The notes beneath the pieces were generated by a model. It had not been told where the DNA came from, made no database searches, and saw only the letters and a program-made list of their open reading frames with translations. A stretch of 64,000 bases of DNA from Microcebus murinus. Its lineage: Eukaryota > Chordata > Mammalia > Primates > Cheirogaleidae. This document shows, piece by piece, positions 27,661 through 40,152 of this stretch. How positions within the stretch are numbered: the stretch's first letter is position 1; each line of letters starts with the position of its first letter. Location of the stretch: the NCBI RefSeq assembly GCF_040939455.1, contig NC_134108.1, forward strand, positions 86,038,001 to 86,102,000, in the 5' to 3' direction. The translations under genes and the position numbers were made by a program.

Positions 27661-27779
27661 TCTGATCTGGAGCGCTGAAAAGAAACTGGGGCTTTTCACT
27701 ACCTACAGAAAATATTCAAGAGCTGGCATTTAAGAATATCCAAACTATAATCCAATCATAATTTATACTGACCACCTGA

Positions 27780-28145
27780 TTCCTTCTCTAAAATATGTAA
27801 CATTTTCCAACTACCAATGCTAGAAATTTTTATACTTTTTTCCATATTATTTCTTCATCCTAGAATAACCTTTGTCAGCTGGAAATATCCTCACTATTCT
27901 TCAGGATTTAGATCAATTGACCTCTTTGTGAAGACTTCTTTAATTCTTGGTACAAATTTACTTTCTTCTTTTTGTGTGTTGTCACAGCATCTTTTTCCAT
28001 TCTGAAACTTACCATTGTTTGTCTATGGGTCTCATTAAGCTCTCCAAGTACTTCCTAATGGCGTGTGGCCAGATAATCTTTGCATACTCTCTACCTGGCA
28101 CATAGTATAGGCACACAATGAATATTTATGGAATTTATGGAATAG
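27780..28145 (+). repeat. L2 LINE 3' end, plus orientation
   Basis: Ends with a block like cctggcacatagtataggca then cacacaatgaatatttatgg, the L2 3' terminus. Upstream, near 28020-28045, is ctatgggtctcattaagctc. Confidence 0.65.
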
Positions 28146-29889
28146 ATGAACACTTTTAACTATTTCAGCCAAACATAGTCATAATAGTGGTTTTGTAGTA
28201 AAATAAATAGAGAAAATGAAAAAAAAAGAAATGGCATTTTACTATAGGAGCAACTGCTTGCTTTCTCAACTAGAAGAAAAGTAAAAACTATGAGAAATTT
28301 GTTCTCTATAATCTCTCCTGTATTGTGCCTCAGTGTTGGTGTCACATTCTTCTCATTTAAAGTCAGTCCTCCTTGGCCTTCCTGAAGATACTTTAATACA
28401 CTCAGTAAAACAAGATAGACTGGATAGACATGAGAGGCAACTCCAGTTATTGAATACTGCTACACAATAATTCTCTGAGGTCCATATATTTTTAGCTGAA
28501 ACAGTCCTGGTCATTTTCTGATATATGATGTTCAATTCATAGAGATTATGAAATTGAGTCACTGAAAAAGGTTATTAAATCCTCCTGTCTTGAGATAAGC
28601 TGATGGATTGTAAAGACTATTTTAAGCCATCACGTCTGACTGCATATGAATTGATGGTACATAGACTGTCACTACTGTCCTGAAGATACTGCTGGTTAAA
28701 GCCAATTTCCCGGCTTCTCACAGACAAGCCATTAATAAATGTTCATATCAGACAAGCCTAAATCCACTGTTTCAGTATTATAATATTGGGCGTTTAAGAA
28801 CAAGGCGAGATAGATAGTGTTACTTTGATATCTGTGACTCTCCTTTGCTTTAGCAACTTTTGATCTACTTATGTGTTTTTTTTCGATATTATTTAGTGTA
28901 CTTTTGAAAAAGATTAATCTATGCAAATAAGGTCCTTTTCTACTCCACAGTTTATATAAGGAAAAATAGTATGCCGAACACCTCTAAAAATAATGAAAGA
29001 CATATTAATAGCTCTATTTGGATCTTTCCTTAGCACTTAAATGGAAATTGATATAGGTCGCTAAGTGCCTCAGCTCGTTCTTTGTAATACAGTACAATTT
29101 TAGGTAATGATTTTACATTTGAATTCTAGTTGAACTTTTTTTGTGTACATACTTTTCTAAATTTATTCCAACATAAATGTATCAGGTTCCTCAAAGTAAT
29201 CAGAAACCAATGACTGCCCTTCAATGTAAGCTATCGTATTTTGAATATAAAACTATTATGTTTAATATTTTTCTTTAAACTTTTGAATTTTGAAATGAAC
29301 ACTTTTTCCACCTAGCTTTAGTTATTTGTGTCTCTGTGTTAAAATAAAATTTTGAAATTATTCCCTTGATGCCATAGGCATTTGTAATAATTGTGTCTTT
29401 AATTCCTTAAAGAAATGATTATGTCCTCTTGGCCGAGATTGCCTGCAATTCTGCTAGCTGCCCCCAGGTGAATGATGATATTGAGGGTTGTGAGTTCATG
29501 ACCCAACTGAGCAGGAATGTTATTAAATGGATCATTGTTTGTTTGTAAAAGGTATATTTTACTGACTTCTCATGCAACGTGGTGACATAAATGTGCTCAA
29601 GTTTCTACTCAGCCAAATTGCCAAAGAAATATTTTTAAAGGTCAAAAAAATGATCTGGAAAAAAAGGGCATAGGAAATATTGGGAATTTTTGTAAGATAT
29701 ACAATTAAAACCAGATGGAGAGAATTTTTTCTCAGCATGAAATCTGTATCTTCTACATTATCAAATGGTTATGTTCATTCAGTTACCCAAACGCTAAACC
29801 TGAGATTTACTTATGCTTTTCTTTCTTTCTCCCTGGGCTAGATATTTTCTGCTTCATTTCCAAATCTACTCTCCATCTTTTTCCACCCT

Positions 29890-30322
29890 GCTTGGTACCC
29901 TGGGAGGCTGATTTCTATCGGTTACAACTACCTAGCTCCCTTGGCCTCTGATTTTCAGCTGTGTTTGGGCAATGGGATGGGAAGACATTGAAGGAATAGA
30001 AAGAGTTCAGAGTTTATTTATTCTCCATTTTCTATCAGCCGAGTACAAGTATGTGGTGGCTGCATTCCTCTCTCCAAGACCACAGCTCTTATCTGATGGT
30101 TCCTCTCCAATACATTCATTTTTGTCCACATTGCAGAAATTATCATTTGCTTGGCCCTTCAGATTCATGGATAATACAGATTCTAGTCCTGGGGCACTTC
30201 ACTGTCTCTTGTTAATTTTTCCTAAATTCTTCCAACTTCAAATAGTCTGTTCATTAAACTTACTTGAATTACTCTTTCTGAATGTATCATCTGTTTTCTG
30301 ACAGCCCCTGACTGTTAGATAC
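29890..30322 (+). repeat. Solitary LTR, family not assigned
   Basis: Contains gtatgtggtggctgcattcc, then agaccacagctcttatctga, a cluster like ggcacttcactgtctcttgt, a polyadenylation-like attaaactt near 30250, and an end reading ctgacagcccctgactgtta then gatacac. This order matches a common old mammalian LTR as I remember it. Confidence 0.5.
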
Positions 30323-30399
30323 ACATCTCATATATGAAACCAATCACAAAGTCCTTTTGGCAACAAACCATATTCTCTCAAATCTCTTTCCTTCTCTAC

Positions 30400-30642
30400 A
30401 TCCCCAATGATATTCTTTTAGTTCAAGTCTCCATCTGATTCCTCTTCTCTTCAATTGCCTTCACATAGTTCTCCCCCTTAAACTGATGTCTATATGCTAA
30501 AACCAGAGTGGAGGTTCAAAAATAGATGTAGAATTTTAATGTCCTGCATAAAAGCCATTAGTGACTTCACTAATACGGCCAAGAAAACTCCCCATAATCC
30601 AGCCCCTGCCTGTTTCCCTAAAACTCACCTACTGATATCCTT

Positions 30643-30689
<47 letters not shown>

Positions 30690-30910
30690 ACACACAGACA
30701 CATACTCTAGCTTCCTTCATGCCAAACCACTTGCAATTGCTGTATGTATTATCTCTTTCCTCTGGATCCTTAAATATGAAACTTCCTTCAATGAGCTTCT
30801 GAGTGCCCTTCCTGACATCACAACCTTCTTTGCCCATCCTTCTCCTAGCCAACTCCTTCTGATCTTTTTAGACTCACCTGTAAACCTCTTAAGGAAGACT
30901 TTTCTGATTG
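30400..30910 (+). repeat. L2 LINE body fragment, plus orientation, with (CA)n
   Basis: L2-like blocks include a degraded form of the part encoding the region before the 3' end (ccataatccagcccctgcc near 30590, gacatcacaaccttctttgc near 30815). A (CA)n run at 30642-30703 interrupts it. Confidence 0.55.
30642..30703. repeat. (CA)n microsatellite
   Basis: A long CA run with a few interruptions (cgta, caga). Open frames here encoding Thr-His or Val-Cys repeats are artefacts of it. Confidence 0.98.
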
Positions 30911-31009
30911 TTTTTCTTTTACTAATCTTCAACCATATCATTAGGATGTCCCTTCTTGTCCCCTGCCAAGAATGTAAAAATGTAGAAAGATTTTAGTTCA
31001 AGGTTCACA

Positions 31010-31345
31010 CTATATGGGTTCACATCCATTTCCACCATATATTTGCCTTGTGTCCTTGAGTGAGCTCAAGTGTGTTTTCTCATGTATACATTTAGGAAAA
31101 TAAAAATAGTTATGTTTTTATTTTGTGAAAATTCAATTATATTAGTACACATGAAACATTTAGAGCACTGCTGGGTATGCACTAAGCACTCAGTGCATTA
31201 TACAATATGGCAATTGCCTTTTTTTCCTCAATTCCATAATACTGGGTCTAGGGTCTACTGATAACCTTATAATCCTGATGAGTGAATTTTTAATGCATGG
31301 GAAAAATGCGTAAATGTTTTTGGTTGAATAAATGAATGAATAAGT
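31010..31345 (+). repeat. MIR SINE, plus orientation
   Basis: MIR order: gccttgtgtccttgagtgag, then a ttctcatgtatacatttagg block and aaataaaaatag. It continues with tagagcactgctgggtatgc, actaagcactcagtgc, and a tail like gaataaatgaatgaataag. Confidence 0.6.
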
Positions 31346-33116
31346 GATGTGCAATGTATTATAGATTGATTGTCTTGGGTTCTCTCTGGGTCTATTTTGT
31401 TTTTCAAATCCTGACTGACAATGTCTAGGTCTAGATTATTTAAAGGAGTCTTTTCTGTGAAATAAAATATATTTTTTGGCTCCTATCAATCTGAGAAAGT
31501 TGCTCTCGTTTTGTGATACTCATAAGAAAAAAAATGCATTTTTCTTTGCCAGCATACATGTTCTTATGGCTGAAGCTAACTATGATATTTTTCATCATGT
31601 CACCTTAAATATCAACTTGTCTTTCACTAATTTGGATGCACTTTCCAGGTCATAAGAAATCACACATTTTTAATGCTGCCTAATATTTTAGAATATTCTT
31701 CTTTCCTGTAAGTTTTATGTTAAATTGGCAGTATTCCGGAGTATTATCTCTCCATAATGGAATTAATAAATTAAATTTAATTAATATAATAAATGTTTCC
31801 ATTTGATATGAAGCACATAAAAATATGTATATTTCTTACTACAGTATATTCTTACTGTCCCTAGTGGCAAGCAATTCAAATTTTGATGACTTCTAAATCT
31901 AAATGAAGCCATTAAGTGAAAAATACAGTCTTAGCCAAAAATATTGTTTTTACTAGTTTATCAATTTAAATTTAATTTCTTACATTTCCTCAAAAGTCTG
32001 TAGACCCTTAGCATTGGACTATGAATTTATAGATTTCTTTAAGGATTCATGATATAGAGTTCAGTTCCCACAATGGTTCATTGCATTATTTTATAAAATG
32101 ATTTGCTTTTCAAATGTCCTATTTCAGAATGTATCTATGGATTAGAATATGTATAAAGTCTAAAAACCTTCTCTAGCAATTACCAGGTGTCAAAACTATG
32201 CTAAGTGTTCATTACTTAAGTAAATAAATCAATAAAGTAGCTTTAAGGTTTTAAATCCTAGAAAGGGAGATAATCATAGAAAAACAACTGAGTGTTCCAC
32301 AGTGCAAATACAGAATATTAGTAAACAATGCAAACTATATACATATATATAAGTCTACTTCCATTTTGTATTTTCCATCTGTAGAAAATACAAAAACAAA
32401 AACACCCCACACACATATTCATAACCTGTACTCATTATATATTAGTGCTGAAAACAATAAAAGATTCTTGTAGGAGGCATACATTTTGAGAAATTTCTGG
32501 AAGATTAAGAAAAAGATGGTGATTTTCTTTTGTAAATTTTGGCACCTGAAAAAAAAAAATTAGCTGTAACATACACATAAAATATAGACTAACATAAAGA
32601 AAAAGTATTAAATTGTTATAATGCTAAGATGATAAGAAAAATTCTTACAGTCAAGAAAAATAGTAAAGAAGCTAAGAAAGAAAAAGGAGAAAGAGAGGAT
32701 CCTCCAGGAAACCTTCATGCCGTACCTTTAGGTAGGAGGGAAAAAAATATTTCCCAATTATTTATAACAACAAAGTAGCCAGACAGAGAAGTTTGTGGCC
32801 CAAATCTATACTTACTATTTACCAAAAATTCTTAAAGAATATTTTACTTTATAGTTTTTCCTGTTTGGAATTGTCCTCATGAGATGAACAAAGCAAATAC
32901 AAATCCCCTTGGGGTAATGCCGTATTATTCAGGTCTCAAAGTAATCTCACAGATAAGTTCCAAAGAATCTAAGTCTACAGTGAAAAATGACAGTGGGTGA
33001 AGGGGGAAATAAAAATCACCATGAGACAGGAGCCAAAGAAAGTAGAAGGAGGTGGCTTGGCTCTGCAAAGATCATATGTTGCTATAATCAGATACAGAGT
33101 TTTAAAAATTATGCTT

Positions 33117-33450
33117 GGCCGGGCGCGGTGGCTCACGCCTGTAATCCTAGCTCTTGGGAGGCCGAGGCGGGCGGATTGCTCAAGGTCAGGAGTTCGAAAC
33201 CAGCCTGAGCAAGAGCGAGACCCCGTCTCTACTATAAATAGAAAGAAATTAATTGGCCAACTGATATATATAAAAAAAAAAAATTAGCCGGGCCTGGTGG
33301 CGCATGCCTGTAGTCCCAGCTACTCGAGAGGCTGAGGCAGAAGGATCGCTCGAGCCCAGGAGTGTGAGGTTGCTGTGAGCTAGGCTGACGCCATGGCACT
33401 CACTCTAGCCTGGACAACAAAGCGAGACTCTGTCTCAAAAAAAAAAAAAA
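33117..33450 (+). mobile_element. Alu SINE, strepsirrhine type, full length
   Basis: Starts ggccgggcgcggtggctcac and keeps the left arm, a linker with attaattggccaactgatat, a second A-rich block, a right arm from attagccgggcctggtggcg, and an A tail. Its target-site duplication is aaaaattatgctt (33104-33116 and about 33449-33461). It is better preserved than the copy at 10012. Its linker is the best taxonomic marker in the window. Confidence 0.97.
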
Positions 33451-33469
33451 AAATTATGCTTGATTTTTT

Positions 33470-34700
33470 TAAAGAAGAGGGAGATTAAAGTATGTGTAAG
33501 AGAAAAGATGCCATAAAAACTGAGTGGAGGCTTATAAAATTTAAGGAAATAGACCTACAAAAAGGAAAAAGAATAATAATATAAATTGTAAAAACAGACC
33601 AGTTAAATAGCAATTAGACAAAGCTGTAAAGAGAATTAATGAGCAATATAGCATATCTATTGAAATTACTATGAATCAAGAGAGATGTTGTAAAAGGAGA
33701 TGAGCACAAGGAAAATAAAATGAGAACATTTAATATCATGTAATAAATATGTAAACAGGAGAATATAAAGTGACTGTGAGAGGATATAATTTTTCCAAAA
33801 TAGATAAAAAACAAATTCTCCAAATAGAACCCACCTCCTGCCCCCCAGAAAACAACCTGACCTAGAAAAATAAAAATAATTCTGTATCTCAATACAGCAC
33901 ACTGAAAAACTGCTGGTCAACAAAGATAAAGGGAACTTCTTAAAAGTATCCAAAGAGGAAATAGAAGTTTCTTATAAAAGAATGATTATTAGACTTAAGT
34001 GAATTTTCAACAGGAGCAATAGAAGAGGGAAAACAGTGAAAACATTATAAAGTACTGAGAAAGACCAAAAAATTTTATTTGAGAAGACATAAAATAAACC
34101 AATATCCACCATATAGAGTTGTCTCCTATAAATCGATAAATACAAACAGACCTAATTGAAAAAATGAGGAAAGTATATATTCTAGTAATTCAAAATAGAT
34201 AAAATGTAAACAACAAATTATATATTAAAAAATTGAAATAGAAGTTGAAACAATAGTGAGGTTATCCATTTTAATAATTCTCATTCATCATATATATAAC
34301 AAATTATATAAAGATAATATTTAACTTTGGTGAGTGATTGAGAAAATTAATACTAAAAAGCATTTCAGTAGTTTAATTTTGTAACAGCTTTTATGGACTA
34401 TATATTAAAATGTAAATTGGGCATATTTATTTGATCCAGTGAATTATACCTTTAGATATTTATTGTTCAGATGGACTTCCAATGGTCAGAAAGTGTTTTT
34501 ACAATGATATTGACTGTAGTATTTATAATTTTAAGTTCAAAACAACCCTAATGTTTAACAATAGGGAAATAATTCAAAATAAATTACCTGCAGTAAGAGC
34601 TTCTCTCTTTAAAAGTTCTGAGCTATATCTATGTGTAATGACAATAAAAGATCTTCGAAATATTTTGTAACTGGAAGTGAAGACAAAACGTACAATTTTT
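33470..34700 (+). repeat. Old L1 (L1M/HAL1-like) pieces, plus orientation
   Basis: Around 33940-34060 is a block like agtatccaaagaggaaatag, then attttcaacaggagcaatag, ending with aagtactgagaaagacc. Near 34430-34670 is the L1 3' part with atagggaaataattcaaaat. Probably a rearranged or internally deleted old copy, with no intact frame. Confidence 0.5.
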
Positions 34701-34744
34701 TTGTTTTAGTTTTGTTTAATAGCAGTTTGTATAACATGATCTCC

Positions 34745-35145
34745 ATAGCAGTAGCTGGCTGCATTCACCAACTCATTTTCCTGCCTTCCTAGGCACACAG
34801 CTAGAGTATTAAGCTCCCTTGCAGCGTGGTGCTTGGCCATGTGTCCAAGTTCTGACCAATGGAATGAGATGGGCTAAGATTCCCCATGCTCTCTTTTCCC
34901 CTACCTTTCTTACCCACCTAGTGTCTAAATATTTGAATGTGACACCCAAGGAGACCTCGAAAACCATGTGCTGAGATTGATAAATTCTGTTGTCACCAGA
35001 ATCCCTAAATATCACTGAATTATGACAGGGATCAGAACTCATCCTCTCCACCTACACTGGTTGAACTTCATGTGTACAAGAGATAAACTTCTATGTTGTT
35101 AAGCAACTGAGATTTGGGAGCTAGTGTTACTCTTAACTAGGCAAT
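34745..35145 (+). repeat. Solitary LTR-like element, family not assigned
   Basis: Near 34815-34870 the text reads tcccttgcagcgtggtgctt, then ggccatgtgtccaagttctg, then accaatggaatgagatg. It ends with agagataaacttctatgttg, then ttaagcaactgagatttggg. This is the start-to-end order of a common old mammalian LTR. Confidence 0.5.
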
Positions 35146-38100
35146 TTAACTTATTTAAAAACCAATAAAGAAAGAAAATTAAATTCTATGTCCTAATTCT
35201 ATATTTCTGGATATATGTTGTATAAAATGGAACATAGAGTAATTTCCTCTTAGGAATGGAAGTGTATTGGGTTTGGAGGACAATGTGAATAAAGACCCTC
35301 ACATTATGTGCTTCTATAACATTGGAGTTATTTGGCATTATTTATATGATATATATAAAACATAATACAATTAATTGTGTCTAAGGAAATCCAACAGAAA
35401 TATGGAGACAATAATTTGTAACTATGTCTTGAGAAAAGAAAATGGGAATTTTAAAATCAAAGTATGTCATAGGGGAATCCTAATGTATGAAAAGCATGAA
35501 GCATGGAATATTGAAAATATTATACTTGGATGTTATTAGAACACACATTGGGTATATATTGACACAAGAAACAGATAAAATTGAAAAGTAAGATGAAATC
35601 AAATCATAGAGGAATGCATATTTTGGATTAGAATAATTCGGGGCATAAGAGTAATAGTAATACTAATAAGAAAAATGAGTGCAATGAGAAGGATGGATTA
35701 GAGGAAGATTTGGAATGAAAGGAAGTATGAACATAAAATTGATAAAAGGGTATTTTACTAGTTTACAAGAAGGAAGGAAGGGTATAATTTGAGATATGGA
35801 AGGGAAGAAAAGAAAACGAATTGAGAGTTTCTGATACTTCCTGATTTGACATATAAGTGGAAAGTGTTAATCTAGTTCCCATTCAGCCTTGGGCTCTGGA
35901 ATAAAATTTGGAGGGCTTGCATGTTCTCTGTGATCAAGATCAACTCCAAGTATGGCTGGCAGGAGAAAGGAAAATCAGATTCTATCAAAGGGGAGCACAA
36001 TTTACAAAAATACCCACCCTATCTACAGGGTGGTCTGGAGTGCCAGTGCTACCTAACACACAGGGATGTGGTGAACACCAATTATGTGAGAATGAGAATG
36101 CTTATGGTCTAGGGAAGCCTATATATGAATATGTAATAGCTAAAGAGTAGAAGGTGATAGAAATGAGGAAAGCATTTCTCCAGAGAAAAATTAGAAAAAT
36201 TAAAATCACACACAATTGTGTTAATAATGAATTTATGTGCATTTTAAAATGCTAAACCTTACTAAATGCATTATGAGGATATGATTCTTATTGTATTGTA
36301 TAATACTGTCCTTAAAAAAGAGTAACTTTAGAAAAATCATTTCTCAAAAAAAAGAGTAACCCTTGGTATTATGTTTTTTCAGATTAATTTTCCATGTACA
36401 ATTTGTTGTTTTGATATCTAATAATGATTTTGAATGACATGAGAATTTTACATGTATTAACAGTAACATTATATGTTCCTCCTTTAATATAATAATGCCA
36501 ATTAAATACATTTTAAACAGCAAAAACATTTTTATGTTGTTTTTCAGATAAAATTTACTGTGATTAATTATTTTCAAAGTTGTTGGATCAAACTAAAAAC
36601 AACATAAAAGTTTAAAACTAGCTGAGAATGAGGACAATTTAAAATTTTGAAGCCATTTTCAGTATGTTTAAAGCTCTATTAAATATTATGATGTTCTCAT
36701 GATTTTGAAAGTTAAAGCAGAAATTGAATTATCTTGATTTATGCCTGTTAGGCACCACCACTAAGACGTTAGTAGGTATTTTTCGTTTTCCTGCCTGAAA
36801 ATTGAGGGCCTGACATCTAAGAAACTCCACATAAATAGTACAGGAGATGTTAGGTTACAAATCTAGGTGTAAATATGGATATAGGTATGTTAAATACAAG
36901 TGTATGTGTTTATAAATACTATATTTTATCATGCATAAGTAGAGATATGGATGCTTAGAAAGAATGAATAGCCATCACGACCTTTTCTATACACTATTGT
37001 CAGAGAGAATTCTACTTAGCTGGTCTGTCCCTGTATGGCTACAGGTGAATGGAACACATAGTAGTTAGGACAGTTCAGAAAACTACTTTTAATTGAATTG
37101 GGGTTCATTATTCTACCTACTACATTTATGAATAAAGAAGTGTGATTTAAAACAACAGCCAGTTTCTAGTTTTTATATAACTAGCTACTAAAGAGTAAAA
37201 ATTTGATAATAAAATTATTGGTGTAAAGGAGGTAAAAGTTGTTACTATATAAATTATAGCAACTATTTTTACAATGTTTTTTAATAAACTTGAAAATCTC
37301 AAACCTGATTTATTTCTAAACTCTTATAAATTCATGATTTATAGAAAAAAAAGAAATTATAACTTCACTGCTCCTGTTTTACATTACTAATTATATTAAT
37401 ATGTTCATCATCCAGTTATTTTAATAAACCTCCACATTCACTTGATATTTTAACCTTTATGTAAAAATAAGTTGAAATTTTAGCAATCAGAAAAAAATAT
37501 TCTTTTAAAATATATAATGAATTGAATAAATTTTCATTCTAAATTTTAAAATAAGTAAATTCATAACATAACATACAACTTACAAAAAGAAAACTACTGA
37601 AAGCCAAGGACTATTAATATTGTTATATTAGATATGAAATTTGTTTTTTATAACATAGAATATACCTGACTAATGCTGCTTTCAAAATTTTATTTATGAT
37701 CTTGATGTTTTAACTGATAGATCAATTGATAGTAATTATTTTTGTGTAATCAGTTAACAACTGAAATGTGGAAAATACTGATTTTTTTTCCAGGTGAAAT
37801 ATAGGCTCCCTGAGCAGCTACAGTAGGAGAAAAAAGTAGTGACATTTAATTCAGTCTAATTTATTCCTGAGAAAGAAGTGATTGACTACAGTTCATGAAG
37901 TCCATGGCAAATGTTAGATGAAATGATGAAATTATTCAGAAATGCTGAAACCAAAAATTAAATTGGAATTTGGAATCCTGAGTAATAAATCCCAAGTAAT
38001 TCAAATTAGCATTGCCATTTAACTTGACAAAAGTTACCTTAAAAGGACAAACTTATGCTGTGAGTACAAATAAGAAGAACTAAACTAATCTTCGAATAGA

Positions 38101-38279
38101 AAAAAATCAGAGAAAGTTGATTATAATATTGCATCAAAAGTGTTGGAATTTATATTATTTATGAAACAAAAGAATTATGTAATAGAATAATGAAATTAAT
38201 CCCAAGGTGACAAAATTATTTTCACCTATTTTTCTTGTTAGTAGTGTGGTACATTGCTTATTTACAAAAAACAGTATTC

Positions 38280-38500
38280 AAATTAATTTATAAATATTCA
38301 TTAGAGAGCCTACTAAGGGGCCAAACATTGTTGTTCAGGATAACATGAAGAAAAGAGCAGAGGTAATTTGTCTGTCCTTCATGGAGGCTGTAGTCCAGAG
38401 GAAAGAGAAGAGGGAAAGCCTCGGACTTGTCATAAAAATAAACATATTGTTACGATCTGTGATGAACACCATAAAGAAGAATTTCAGGTTGTAAAATGAT
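38280..38500 (-). repeat. L2 LINE fragment, minus orientation
   Basis: Block like attcattagagagcctacta then ccaaacattgttgttcagga, followed by gtccttcatggaggctgtag. It is a decayed reverse complement of the L2 3' end. Confidence 0.5.
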
Positions 38501-39879
38501 TGTAACACAGAAGAATTGACCTGTAGCTTAACATTATATTGGTAAAATGTTTTTTATAAATTGTTATCTATTTCATGTTCTTCAACATTCTTATTCCAAT
38601 AAATTGACATCAGTGTGCATAGTAGATACAAAAAATAGCTATTTTAGTCTCTAATGTCAGCTGGAAAATATGTTTGAACTGACTTCTTTTTCCTAAGCTT
38701 TTATCTTTGTGACAATGTACAAAATAAAAATTCACTCAAGTTAAATTGTTGATTATTTCTATTGCAGCAAAATTTTTTACATTAAAAAGATAATTTTCTC
38801 ATGATTATATGAAGTGAAATTCCAAAAACACTGCTTTTCCAAACAGTATTTAAAACTCACAAGTACACTGAAGACATTAATTCAACAAATGTTTATAAAG
38901 TGTTTATTATGAATAAGGATTTCTGCCAAAATGAGAAATTTGTGTGTGGAAGGAGGATAGAAAAACAATGACCATGTGTAGCCTAACAGAGAGGTTGTAC
39001 ACAAAATAATGTAACTGTAAGCACGTTGTAAATGTTCTAACAGTGGTACAAATGACATATGATGAGAGAAAACCAATTTCATCTTGTTGAGCCTCTAACT
39101 AATGCTCAGGATATGTATAGGTGGGGACTTGGTATACAGGTGTAAATTAGATAGAAAAAGAGAAATAATATAACGCATAGAAAGTAGTTGAACAAACTTC
39201 CTGAATTAGGAAAATTCAGGGTGTATAAGAATTAGTAATCTCATTTGGCTCGAGAGAATTTAAGGTACTTATTATGAATCATGATAAAGTAGGCTAGAAA
39301 AGTGGAAAGAAATTAGACTGTTGAGGGGCTTTGGGTGTAAAAATAGGTAATTTCATGTAATTCGGAGAGAATTTTTTGTTGTTAGTCACTATTTATTAGA
39401 AAAGAAAAATTAAACTGGTAGTACAGTTTGTGAAAAAAATTAGTAAATCATATGTGGGTATTTCTAAGGTACCTCTTGGATAACTCCCAAAAAATGAATT
39501 CTAAGTCACTTTGGGGAATGTATATTTCTAGCAAACAACCTAGAAATCACCCAAGTTTAACTTTAAAATGTAACATGGCCAGATTTCCTAATCTTAGGCT
39601 CATAAAATTTGTAGTAAACAAAGGAGGTCTTATGTTAGGCCAAAATTCTAATCCGTTCCCTTAAGAGAATTGACTCTTAAACTTGTGAAGGCCAATTCGT
39701 CCAGGTTTCTTACTACTTTAAAGAAATTAGTTTCTCAAAACCACGTAGATTTACTACAGCTACCCGTGATTTACCCAGGGTCCCATTATGTAGCTTAGAC
39801 ATTTTTAAGACTTAAAAAAATCTCATAATTGTAAAACCAACATAATTGTATTTGCCCTCAGTCACTAGTACTTTGACTT

Positions 39880-39913
39880 ATATTTTGTTTTCTGATCTGT
39901 TTATCAATCACAG
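39880..39913 (+). promoter_or_regulatory. Splice acceptor of the EYS exon
   Basis: A T-rich tract reading ttttgttttctgatctg leads into atcaatcacag, giving an AG at 39912-39913. A second AG follows at 39919-39920 (atcccag), 7 nt downstream. Use of the first gives an intron in phase 2 and use of the second gives phase 0, so the phase of the preceding exon, outside this window, decides which is real. The first is preferred because it directly follows the pyrimidine-rich tract. Confidence 0.7.
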
Positions 39914-40146
39914 ATCCCAGGATGTTACTCTGTCTCCAACAGCTTCCTTCGTTGCTCCCTCTGGAGTGACAGAAGAGATTGACTCCACCTGGACTTTCCT
40001 CAGCCCCTCTCCTGCAGCGCCCTCTGTGTGCCAGGAGGAAGTATGCCACAACGGAGGCACCTGCCGGCGCATCTTCCTCTCCAGTGGTGTAACCTCCTTC
40101 CAGTGTGACTGCCCACTACATTTTACTGGCCGTTTCTGTGAAAAAG
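39914..40146 (+). CDS. EYS: Internal exon of EYS (eyes shut homolog): Ser/Thr/Pro-rich linker plus one EGF-like domain
   Basis: Seen: an open frame whose first full codon starts at 39915, about 77 codons long. The first ~38 residues are rich in Ser, Thr and Pro. They are followed by a complete EGF-like domain with cysteine codons at 40029, 40044, 40062, 40104, 40110 and 40137 (spacing C-x4-C-x5-C-x13-C-x-C-x8-C). The segment CHNGGTC between Cys2 and Cys3 fits the O-fucosylation consensus. No calcium-binding DxD/N-E pattern precedes Cys1. An in-frame stop at 39843-39845 lies in the upstream intron. The exon ends in phase 1. Known: EYS is a secreted retinal matrix protein with many EGF-like and five laminin-G domains, needed for photoreceptor maintenance and mutated in human retinitis pigmentosa. 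Inference: the sequence ending CPLHFTGRFCEK matches my memory of EYS just before its first laminin-G domain, and the huge repeat-rich introns fit. Exon number is not assigned. An unrelated EGF protein is possible but less likely. Confidence 0.85.
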
Positions 40147-40152
40147 GTAATC
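40147..40152 (+). promoter_or_regulatory. Splice donor of the EYS exon
   Basis: AAAAAG|gtaatc: a GT donor directly after the codons for Cys-Glu-Lys and one extra G, so the next intron is phase 1. It matches the consensus in the first four intron bases (gtaa) but departs at positions 5 and 6, so it is a moderate-strength site. The open frame runs only 13 codons past it before a stop. Confidence 0.8.

Larger units (their letters stand above)
1..39913 (+). other. EYS: EYS intron upstream of the exon (3' part, at least 39.9 kb)
   Basis: No exon-like frame with splice sites, no CpG island and no RNA gene was recognised in this stretch. All open frames are short (at most about 130 codons), lack homology I can recognise, and often lie in repeats. 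Recognisable repeats are listed separately. The remaining stretches (for example 1600-5800, 6300-9190, 14400-16100, 21170-25750, 35150-38280) are AT-rich sequence in which I see no assignable feature. Confidence 0.7.

Noticed and set aside
30494..30852. Overlapping frames with Thr-His and Val-Cys repeats
   Set aside because: Both come from the (CA)n tract inside an L2 fragment.
32987..33287. Plus-strand frames running into the Alu at 33117
   Set aside because: The second half translates the Alu left arm, a common false exon signal.
39858..40049. Minus-strand open frame opposite the EYS exon
   Set aside because: It is the shadow of the GC-richer exon and has no features of its own.
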